Source: Phytomonospora endophytica
GTDB taxonomy: Bacteria; Actinomycetota; Actinomycetes; Mycobacteriales; Micromonosporaceae
Length of the DNA stretch: 64,000 bases
Reading direction: 5' to 3'
Assembly: GCF_014202425.1 (NCBI RefSeq)
Contig: NZ_JACHGT010000009.1
Location: forward strand, 248,001 to 312,000
The notes under the pieces are model-generated. The model had not been told where the DNA came from. It searched no databases and saw nothing but the letters and a program-made list of their open reading frames with translations. Shown in pieces: positions 17,692-25,132 of this stretch. A program made the translations under genes and the position numbers. Position 1 is the first letter of the stretch. Each line of letters opens with the position of its first letter.

Positions 17692-18777
17692 CTACGCCAG
17701 ACCGTCCTCGTCGCCACCCCAGACCGCGGCGGCGGCCCGGCGACGACGCATGAACATCATGGCGAGGGCGACGCCGCCGCCCAGCAGCGCCACACCGGCG
17801 ATGCTCATGATGGTCACGCTGGTACCGGTCACGGCCAGGGCCGGGGCCTCGGTGAACTTGACCGCGTGCTTACCCTCGCCCGGCTTGACGAGCGCGCCGG
17901 CCAGGATCAGCTTCTGCGACTTCTTCTCCGGGTCGGCCAGGCTCTCCTTCGACAGGAAGATGCGGCCGGCGGGGACGTTGATCTCACCGGTGCCGGTGAC
18001 CGTGACGGTCCCCGCCTTGTCGCTGGTCAGCCAGAAGGACTGGCCGCCCTTGATCTCGGTGATCTCCTTGCCGTCCTTGTCCACGGCCTTGCCGCCGTCG
18101 ACCTTCAGCGTGATGGTGCCGAGGTTGCTGTCGACGTCGACCTTGATCTTGTCGCTGGTCTTGCCGGTGGTGGAACCGCTGAAGGCCAGCTCCGGCTTAC
18201 CGGGGTCGGGCAGCTCGGCGTCCGCGTCCGTCAGGTACGTGTAGATCGCCAGCACGGCGGCGTCGACGTCGTCATCGGCCTTGGTGGAGTCCTCGGCGCG
18301 CAGGTTGAAGCCGTCGCTGCGGTGCCAGATCGCGGCCTGCGTGGCGGCGTAGACGAAGGAGTCGACCTCGTCCTCGCTGTAGGTGTCCGGCAGCGTGGCC
18401 TTGGCATTGGCCAGCAGGTCGGCGGCCGACACGTTCGGGAACGCGTTGTGGAGGATCCACTTGATCTTGCCGAGGTTGGCGACGCCCGACGTCTCCCAGT
18501 CCTCTTCCACATACGTGTGCTTGAACTGGAGCGACGTGTGCAGGTCGATGCAGTAGACGTACTGCTCCTGCCCGCCCGCGGTGAGCACGAGCGGGTGGGC
18601 CGAGGTGGCCCCGTCGGTCGCGTCGTTGTAGACGCTGATCCCGTCCTTGCTGGAAACGGTGCCCTCGGCGTCCTGCGTGGTGATCGGGTCCTCGGCCTGC
18701 GCGGTGCCCGCGAAGCCAATGAGGGTGATTCCCGCGACGGCAGCGACCAGCGCCGTCTTGATCAAGCGGGTTTTCAT
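17692..18777 (-). CDS. thioester-domain (TQXA) surface protein with LAXTG sorting signal
   Basis: The 361-residue protein starts at an ATG behind GGGAGGG. Residues 1-28 are a signal peptide ending TAQA. The thioester domain has both marks of the Cys-Gln class: YVYCIDLHTSL, whose Cys would form the bond, and ATQAAIWHRSDG, whose Gln would be the partner. A beta-rich stalk follows. The C-terminus has LAVTG, a hydrophobic helix and MRRRR, which fits class E sortase anchoring to peptidoglycan. Such domains bind host or surface amines covalently; in actinomycetes they are called adhesins. No sortase gene is in the window. A strong hairpin follows the gene. Confidence 0.88.
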   Translation of the reverse strand: MKTRLIKTALVAAVAGITLIGFAGTAQAEDPITTQDAEGTVSSKDGISVYNDATDGATSAHPLVLTAGGQEQYVYCIDLHTSLQFKHTYVEEDWETSGVANLGKIKWILHNAFPNVSAADLLANAKATLPDTYSEDEVDSFVYAATQAAIWHRSDGFNLRAEDSTKADDDVDAAVLAIYTYLTDADAELPDPGKPELAFSGSTTGKTSDKIKVDVDSNLGTITLKVDGGKAVDKDGKEITEIKGGQSFWLTSDKAGTVTVTGTGEINVPAGRIFLSKESLADPEKKSQKLILAGALVKPGEGKHAVKFTEAPALAVTGTSVTIMSIAGVALLGGGVALAMMFMRRRRAAAAVWGGDEDGLA

Positions 18778-18920
18778 GAAGGGTGTCCCTCCCCGGGAAC
18801 GTTGAGTGGGGTGGTGTTTACGTGTCTTCACACGACACGCGACGGGACACGGTTGCACACTTCACAACTGCTTCTCAACTCGGGTACAAAGTGGATCTCA
18901 AGTTGGCACATCCGGTGCTA

Positions 18921-19565
18921 TCAAACAATATGACGATCCGCCGCCCAACGGGACAACTCGTACCTGTTGGACATCTGCAACTTACGGAGCACATTGGACA
19001 CGTGCGTCTCCACCGTCTTGATGGAGATGTACAGCTCCTTCGCGATCTCCTTGTACGCGTACCCGCGCGCCAGCAAACGCAGCACCTCGCGCTCGCGGTT
19101 GGTCAGCTGGTCGAGCTCCGGATCCGTTCCGGTGCCAACGGTTTTCGACGCGAAGGCGTCCAAGACGAAGCCCGCGAGCCTCGGTGAGAAAACAGCGTCC
19201 CCATCGGCGACGCGGCGGATGGCGTCGACCAGATCATCCGAGGAAATGGTCTTGGTGACGTATCCGCGGGCGCCGGCCCGGATCAGGCCGATGACGTCCT
19301 CGGCGGCGTCGGACACCGACAGGGCCAGGAACTTGACCTCCGGGTGCGCCGACCGGACCCGTTCCAGCACGGCGCGGCCGCCGCCGTCGGGCATGTGCAC
19401 GTCCAGCAGCACGACCTCCGGCAACTCCGCGGAGATGTCGCGGACGGCATCGGCGACATTGCTGGCCTCGCCGACGACGTCGACGCGCTCACCGAGTTCG
19501 GCGCGCACTCCGGCGCGGAACATGGCGTGGTCGTCCACCAGGAAGACCCGCAGGCGCTCGCTCAT
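18921..19565 (-). CDS. NarL/LuxR-family response regulator of the PspC-kinase system
   Basis: The 214-residue protein has an intact receiver domain: acidic FLVDDHAMF at the N-terminus, phosphoacceptor Asp in VVLLDVHMPDGGG, and Lys in GYVTKTISSDD. The C-terminal LuxR helix-turn-helix reads LTNREREVLRLLARGYAYKE, then ISIKTVETHVSNVLRKL. The ATG follows GGAGG by 7 bases. It is 49 bases downstream of its sensor kinase gene on the same strand. The pair resembles LiaRS/DesKR-like envelope-stress systems; targets probably include the divergent PspC genes. Confidence 0.93.
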   Translation of the reverse strand: MSERLRVFLVDDHAMFRAGVRAELGERVDVVGEASNVADAVRDISAELPEVVLLDVHMPDGGGRAVLERVRSAHPEVKFLALSVSDAAEDVIGLIRAGARGYVTKTISSDDLVDAIRRVADGDAVFSPRLAGFVLDAFASKTVGTGTDPELDQLTNREREVLRLLARGYAYKEIAKELYISIKTVETHVSNVLRKLQMSNRYELSRWAADRHIV

Positions 19566-19614
19566 CTCAATTCCTCCACTCGTCGGCGGGCCGCGGGGGC
19601 CCTCCGTCCAAACC

Positions 19615-20889
19615 CTAGGCCTCGGCGCGGGGCATCGACAGGCGTACTTCGGTCCCGCCACCGGGCTCGCTGATGATCCGCGCGTCCCCACCGTGCCGCT
19701 TCATGCGCCCGAGAATCGAACCGCGCACGCCGTGCCGGTCGCTCTCCTCGTTGTCCAGCACGGCCTCCAGGGAGAAACCGACACCACGGTCGCGCACGAA
19801 GACCGACACCTGCTCGTCCTCGACCTCGGCGTACACCGACACCGTGTCCACGCCCGCGTGCCGCGCCACGTTGACCAGCGCCTCACGCGTGGCGGCGACC
19901 AGCGCGACGGTCGGGCCGTCGACGTCGCAGTCGCCGACACACACCACGTCGACGGTCAGGCCGTAGGCCTCGTCGACCTCGGCGGCGACCTGGTCGATGG
20001 CCGCCGACAGCTTCTCGGTCGGCTCGGCGGTCGGCTTGTACAGCCAGTTCCGCAGCGTCCGCTCCTGCCCGCGCGCCAGGCGCGCGACCTCACGCGGGTC
20101 CTCCGCGCGGCGCTGGATCAGCGCGAGGGTGTGCAGCACCTGGTCGTGGATCATCCCGGCGACCTCGGCGCGCTCCTGCTCGCGCACGCGCGCCTCACGC
20201 TCGGTGCTCAGTTCGGTCAGTGCGCGCCACACCATCGGCCCGAGCACGATGCCGATCCCGACGATGCCGACGGCGGTGAAGATCAGCGAGTTCAGCAGTG
20301 CCTCACCGCCGGTGTCGCCCGGGTCGACGACGGCCACGACACCGACCACGCCCACCAGGATCAGCAGCGCTCCCCCGGCGATGCGCAGGAACAGCATCCG
20401 CCCGCCGGAGCGCCCGAACAGGGCCCCGACCCACGGCGCGCCCTTCGACTGTTCGGCCCAGCGTTTGCGCTGCGCCGGGTCGGCCTGCTGCCAGATCATC
20501 CCGGCGCCGCCGACGACGAGCACGATCAGCCAGCCGAGGAGCATGTTCGTGCCGCCCCAGCCGGTCGTGATCTGCACCAGCAGGACGCCGGCGCCGAGCG
20601 CGATGAAGGCCGGGATCTGGCGAATGTCGGTGCGCCCCCGGCGGACGCCCGCGGGGTCGGCGTCACGTGGGAGAACGGCCCAGTAGGCGACGTACAGCAG
20701 CGCGCCGAGCCCGAAGAACAGCGAGGCGACCATGAAGCCGATCCGCAGCGGGACGACGCTGACGCCCAGGTGGTTCGACAGCCCTCGGCTCACCCCGGTG
20801 AACATGCGCCCGCTCACCGCGCGGCGCAGCCGCCGCGGTTCGGCGGCGGGGGCGACCGGCGGGGGCGCGGCGGGCATGGCGGCGGTCAC
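19615..20889 (-). CDS. sensor histidine kinase with N-terminal PspC domain
   Basis: The 424-residue protein starts with a GTG preceded by GGAGG. Residues about 20-75 form a PspC domain (MFTGVSRGLSNHLGVSV, then FGLGALLYVAYWAVLP) with membrane helices, followed by further helices to about residue 200. The cytoplasmic part is HisKA_3 type with His in VAGMIHDQVLHTLALIQRR and an ATPase domain with REALVNVARHAG as the N-box and DRGVGF as the G1 box. It phosphorylates the NarL-type regulator encoded just downstream. The PspC domain suggests sensing of membrane state through contact with the divergent PspC protein. Confidence 0.92.
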   Translation of the reverse strand: MTAAMPAAPPPVAPAAEPRRLRRAVSGRMFTGVSRGLSNHLGVSVVPLRIGFMVASLFFGLGALLYVAYWAVLPRDADPAGVRRGRTDIRQIPAFIALGAGVLLVQITTGWGGTNMLLGWLIVLVVGGAGMIWQQADPAQRKRWAEQSKGAPWVGALFGRSGGRMLFLRIAGGALLILVGVVGVVAVVDPGDTGGEALLNSLIFTAVGIVGIGIVLGPMVWRALTELSTEREARVREQERAEVAGMIHDQVLHTLALIQRRAEDPREVARLARGQERTLRNWLYKPTAEPTEKLSAAIDQVAAEVDEAYGLTVDVVCVGDCDVDGPTVALVAATREALVNVARHAGVDTVSVYAEVEDEQVSVFVRDRGVGFSLEAVLDNEESDRHGVRGSILGRMKRHGGDARIISEPGGGTEVRLSMPRAEA

Positions 20890-21085
20890 GTCCGCCTCCG
20901 TGGGCGGCGGGGTGCCTGCTGAACGCTGATGATCGGGCTCCTTCGCGGCTGGGACCGGTGCGCTTCTCGATCGTCACACGCGTGCGTGCCCGTGACCATG
21001 TCTTACGACCCCGAAATGCGGATCTCAGGGTCAGTTCAGGGGCCTCCCCGAGGATTTCGGCGCCGATTTTCGGCACGATCGAGAC

Positions 21086-22438
21086 ATGAACGACCACACC
21101 ACGGAAGCCGGCCCGCACGGACCCGCCCCGCGGAGCCTTCCCCGGCCTCCGCTGGGCCTGGTCCGGCCGAAAGAGGACGCCAAGGTCGCCGGCGTCTGCT
21201 CCGCCATCGCCCGCGCGACCGGCAGCGACCCGCTGCTGTGGCGCGTCCTGTTCGCCGTCCTCATCCTCTTCGCCGGAGCGGGGCTGATCGTCTACGCCCT
21301 GCTGTGGCTGTTCACCCCCGCCGAAGGCGACACCGCCTCCCCGCTCGAAGCGCTGTTCGGGCGCGGACGGTCGAGCACCCCGGCGCCGCTGACGCTGGCG
21401 CTGGCCGTCGGTGTGACGATCGCCGCCTTCGTGATCTTCTGGGACAACTTCCCCATCGCGGTCGGCCTCGGCGTCGCGCTGATCCTGGCGGTCGTCTACC
21501 TGGTGCGCACCGAACCGCAGAGGCGGGCGCGCATGGACTACCGGCAGCAGGGCTACCCGCCGCCGGTGCCGCCGCCGAACTTCGAGCCGCCGTCGTCGCC
21601 GCACACCCCGCCGACGGGCTACCGGGCACCGTTCGCCCCCTACGGCCCCTACGCGGCCTACACGACGCAGAGCACGGTCCACGGCGCCCAGACGCGCACC
21701 GAGCCGGGCGCGAAGCCCTTCCTGCCGCCGCTGTCGACGCCGCCGCGCTACGGCACGCCCCCGCCGCCCCCGCAGCGTCCCGTCTACGGGCCACCGCGTC
21801 AGGCCCCGATTCCGGCGCCGAGGCCGCGCCGCCCCCGCTCGAAACTGCCGCTGGGCGTGCTGTCGGTCATGGCGATCGGGCTCGGCATCGTCGGTGTCAT
21901 CGACCTGGCCGGCGCCTCGGTGCCCTTCGGCTGGTACCTCGCGACCGCCCTGACCATCTGCGCCGGCGGCCTGCTCGTCGGCACGTGGATCGGCCGGGCG
22001 CGCAGCATGATCGCCCTCGGCATCGTGCTGTCACTGGTCCTCATGGCCTACACGGCCGTGTCCTGGACCGTCGAGACCTTCGACTCCGGCCCGCCCAAGA
22101 CCTGGGCACCGACGACGGTCGCCGCCGTCCAGCGCGAATACACCTTCGAGACCGTCGACGGGACCGTCGACCTGACCGGGGTCGACTTCACCGACACCGA
22201 CGACATCACCCTCGACATCAACGTCGACGCGGGCTCGTTCCACGTGATCCTGCCGCCCGAGGTCGACGTCACGGCCACCGGCAGCGTCGACCTGGGCTAC
22301 GTGAACCTGTTCGGGTGGGAGTCGGGCGGCAACGACATCGACAGCACCACCGACAACTACGGCCACGACGGCCCCGGCGGGGGCCACGTCACCATCAACG
22401 GCAACGTCGAGTTCGGCGCCCTGGAGGTCACCCGATGA
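21086..22438 (+). CDS. PspC-domain membrane protein with LiaF-like C-terminal region
   Basis: The 450-residue protein has a PspC domain at about residues 25-80 (DAKVAGVCSAIARATGSD, LLWRVLFAVLILF), two more helices, a long Pro/Tyr/Gly-rich cytoplasmic-type linker (about 150-255), three helices, and a C-terminal beta-rich domain with repeated D-x-T and GSFHVILPPEVDVTATGSV, which matches the LiaF/cell-wall-stress type of domain. It is divergent from the PspC kinase gene across about 196 bases. The likely role is an inhibitor or adaptor of that kinase. The start is the first ATG of the conserved region. Confidence 0.85.
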   Translation: MNDHTTEAGPHGPAPRSLPRPPLGLVRPKEDAKVAGVCSAIARATGSDPLLWRVLFAVLILFAGAGLIVYALLWLFTPAEGDTASPLEALFGRGRSSTPAPLTLALAVGVTIAAFVIFWDNFPIAVGLGVALILAVVYLVRTEPQRRARMDYRQQGYPPPVPPPNFEPPSSPHTPPTGYRAPFAPYGPYAAYTTQSTVHGAQTRTEPGAKPFLPPLSTPPRYGTPPPPPQRPVYGPPRQAPIPAPRPRRPRSKLPLGVLSVMAIGLGIVGVIDLAGASVPFGWYLATALTICAGGLLVGTWIGRARSMIALGIVLSLVLMAYTAVSWTVETFDSGPPKTWAPTTVAAVQREYTFETVDGTVDLTGVDFTDTDDITLDINVDAGSFHVILPPEVDVTATGSVDLGYVNLFGWESGGNDIDSTTDNYGHDGPGGGHVTINGNVEFGALEVTR

Positions 22439-22971
22439 AAAAGCACCAGACCGACACCGTCTCGCTCGTCTTCGCCGTCATCTTCCTTGGCGTGGTGGGC
22501 TGGTGGCTCGCCGCCCGCTTCACCGAGCTCACGCCCGCCGGTTTCGGCCTCATGGTCGCCGGGACGCTCATCGCCGCCGGACTGATCGGCCTGGTCAGCG
22601 CCCTGCGGCCGCGCAAGCCCGCGCCCGCCGCGGGCCCGGCGCCCACGCCGGGGCTGTTCGAGTCCGGTGCGAGCACCACCGTCGACGACGACCCGCCGAG
22701 CTTCGGCGGCCTCGACCTGAACAGGCTCAGCGAGGAGGACCGCGCCCGCGCCGACGAGCTCATCCGCAAGATGAGCGAGGCGCGCGCGCAGACCGTCGTC
22801 GAGGACGAGCCGGGCGCGTCGTCGACGGTCGACCCGACCGCGCGGATCCCCCGCGTCACGGAGGAGCCGACCGTGGAGATCCCGCGCGACGAGAGTCCCG
22901 TCACACGGCCGGAGTGGCCCGAAGAGCCCGACACGCCTGACGAGACCGGCGACCGGAAGAGCGGCGGCTGA
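22435..22971 (+). CDS. small membrane protein of the PspC operon
   Basis: The 178-residue protein overlaps the PspC gene stop by ATGA, so translation is coupled. Two hydrophobic helices (VSLVFAVIFLGVVGWWLAA and GFGLMVAGTLIAAGLIGLV) are followed by a charged, acidic and Pro-rich cytoplasmic tail of about 110 residues. I recognise no enzyme motif. Its operon position suggests an accessory membrane partner of the PspC/LiaF-like protein. Confidence 0.8.
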   Translation: MKKHQTDTVSLVFAVIFLGVVGWWLAARFTELTPAGFGLMVAGTLIAAGLIGLVSALRPRKPAPAAGPAPTPGLFESGASTTVDDDPPSFGGLDLNRLSEEDRARADELIRKMSEARAQTVVEDEPGASSTVDPTARIPRVTEEPTVEIPRDESPVTRPEWPEEPDTPDETGDRKSGG

Positions 22972-23019
22972 GGCGCCGCCTATGCTGGATGGGGTCTTCT
23001 GCCACCTGTGGAGCTTTTG

Positions 23020-24255
23020 ATGAGTCTGTCCCCATCCTCGCGAGTCGGCGAACGTGCCGCCCGCGCCATCGCCGACGAGTTCGCCCGCCGCGGTGAGCCG
23101 CAGACCGGCCTGCTCGTCGGCGCCGAAGCGGGTTCGCCCGCGCTGGCCGCCGCGCTCGACGCGCTCGCGCCGGGCGACGAGCTGACCATCGTCGCCGACC
23201 CCGAGTCCGCCGCGGCGATGACCGAGCACCTCGACGCGCAGGGCAGCTGGGTGGCCGACCGCGCCAAGGTCGTCACCGCCCTCGCCGACGCCCGCCCCGC
23301 CGACGTCGTCATGGTCGCCGCGCCCGTCTCCACCCTCGACGGTGAGACGGCGAAGTACCTGGAGTCGCTGCGCGCGGTCGTCAAGGAGAACGGGATGCTC
23401 GTGCTCGCCGTTCCGGCGCGCGGCCCCGTCGCCTTCGAACTCACCGACCTGATCGCCGAGCACGGCGTCGCCGAGGACCTGGTCCTGCGCAACCGGCCGC
23501 CGCTGCGCGTGCACCGTCTCCGCTTCGGCGTGGCCCCCGCGGCCGCCGCCGAGAAGCTGACCGCGGCCTACCGGCCGTCCAGCGTGCCGGTGACCGGGCG
23601 CATGCACATCGACTCCAACGGCGTGGCCGCCGGCGCGATCGCGCTCGGCGCGGCCGTGCTGCTCAAGCGCGTCCGGCCGAAGTCGAAGCTGTGGCTCGTC
23701 CCGGCGCTGGCCGCCGCGCCGGTCGCCGCGTTCTTCCGCGACCCCGAGCGTTCGGTACCCGACGAGACCGACGCCGTCGTCGCCGCCAGCGACGGGAAGG
23801 TCCTGTCCGTCGAGCACCTCACCGACGACCGTTTCGGCGGGCTGACCGGTGAGGCCGGGACGGAGTGGCTGCGGGTCGCGGTGTTCCTGTCGGTGCTGGA
23901 CGTGCACGTCAACCGTTCGCCGGTGGCCGGGCGCGTCGTCGACGTGTTCCGCGAGTCGGGCGGCTACGCCCCCGCGATGAAGGCCGCCGCCGAGCACAAC
24001 GTCGCCTGCTACACCGTCGTGGAGACCCCGCGCGGCCGTGCCGTCGTGGCGCAGCGGACCGGGCTGCTGGCCCGCCGCATCGTCAACCGGGCGAAGGTCG
24101 GCGCGCTGGTCGCCAAGGGCGAACGCTACGGGCTGATCCGTTTCGGTTCGCGGACCGACATCTACCTGCCCGCCGACCGCGCCGAGGCCCTCGTGGCGCC
24201 GGGCGAGCGGGTCGTCGGGGGCGAGACGGTGGTCGCGCGCTGGACCGCCGAGTAG
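23020..24255 (+). CDS. psd: phosphatidylserine decarboxylase with N-terminal extension
   Basis: The 411-residue proenzyme makes phosphatidylethanolamine. The catalytic part starts near residue 190 with YRPSSVPVTGRMHIDSNGV, then FFRDPERSVP, VVAASDGKVLSVEHL, FLSVLDVHVNRSPVAG and the cleavage motif RFGSRTDIYLP, where Gly-Ser would yield the pyruvoyl group. The N-terminal 185 residues look like a Rossmann/methyltransferase-like region (VVKENGMLVLAVPA), an extension I recall from Micromonosporales. The ATG at 23020 is chosen because GTGGAGC precedes it. pssA, the gene for the preceding step, is about 6.5 kb away on the opposite strand rather than adjacent. A terminator follows. Confidence 0.92.
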   Translation: MSLSPSSRVGERAARAIADEFARRGEPQTGLLVGAEAGSPALAAALDALAPGDELTIVADPESAAAMTEHLDAQGSWVADRAKVVTALADARPADVVMVAAPVSTLDGETAKYLESLRAVVKENGMLVLAVPARGPVAFELTDLIAEHGVAEDLVLRNRPPLRVHRLRFGVAPAAAAEKLTAAYRPSSVPVTGRMHIDSNGVAAGAIALGAAVLLKRVRPKSKLWLVPALAAAPVAAFFRDPERSVPDETDAVVAASDGKVLSVEHLTDDRFGGLTGEAGTEWLRVAVFLSVLDVHVNRSPVAGRVVDVFRESGGYAPAMKAAAEHNVACYTVVETPRGRAVVAQRTGLLARRIVNRAKVGALVAKGERYGLIRFGSRTDIYLPADRAEALVAPGERVVGGETVVARWTAE

Positions 24256-24268
24256 GGACCGGGTTTCG

Positions 24269-24303
24269 AAGCGCCGCCGCGGGTGACCGCGGCGGCGCTT
24301 TTT
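24269..24303 (+). terminator. intrinsic terminator of psd
   Basis: A perfect 14-bp stem (AAGCGCCGCCGCGG) with a GTGA loop is followed directly by a five-T run, 13 bases after the psd stop. This is a classic rho-independent terminator. Confidence 0.9.
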
Positions 24304-24309
24304 CGTGGG

Positions 24310-24573
<264 letters not shown>

Positions 24574-24670
24574 CGCGGGCAGCGTGAAGCGACGGGCGGC
24601 CGAGCGAATCGCGCGCTCCCCCGATCACCCCAAAGGGGCCCCAAAAAACACGATACGGGCAAGATGTGAC
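24574..24670. repeat. dispersed core element, copy A
   Basis: This is one of three related copies of about 100 bp in the window (others at 44641-44740 and 52804-52902). The shared central part is CCCAAAGGGGCCCCAAAAA followed by a conserved ATACGGGC-type segment and GTGAC. All three lie between convergent genes, here psd and the AfsR-like gene. Copy A is the most divergent and breaks the minus-strand open frame seen in B and C. I do not recognise the element. Confidence 0.85.
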
Positions 24671-24714
24671 AGAAAGGCGCGTGCGAGAACTGCTCGCGTT
24701 AGAGCGGGCGGGCG

Positions 24715-25115
24715 CGCAGGCGGGCCGCCGGATCAGACGAGCACGGCCCGGCCAGCGCGGGCGGACGCCGGATCAGACCAGCCCGGCCCGGCCATCGCAG
24801 ACACATGCCGGTCCAAACGAGCACGGCCCGCCCGGCGCAGACGAGCACGGCCGAGCCGGCGCAGGCGGGCCGCCGGATCAGACGAGCACGGCCGAGCCAG
24901 CGCGGACGGCCGCCGGATCAGACCAGCCCGGCCCGGCCAACGCAGACACATGCCGGTCCAAACCAGCCCGGCCGAACCAGCGCAGGCAGGCCACCGCATC
25001 AACCCGCCCGGCCCGCCCGGCGCAGGCACGCCACCGCATCAACCCGCCCGGCCCGCCCAGCACAGACAACCACCGGTCCAGACAACCGCCGCCCCAAACG
25101 AACGCACGTGCCGCA
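24715..25115. repeat. degenerate ~40-bp tandem repeats (element A right flank)
   Basis: About ten degenerate units of roughly 40 bp follow copy A. Typical pieces are GCCGGATCAGACGAGCACGG, GCCGGATCAGACCAGCCCGG and CACCGCATCAACCCGCCCGG; blocks recur at about 144 bp (24726 and 24870). The stretch from 24256 to 25132 otherwise holds only the psd terminator, the GGTTCG array and the core. No ribosome binding site or conserved reading frame is seen. Confidence 0.85.
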
Positions 25116-25132
25116 CCACCGCCGCCGTGCCC

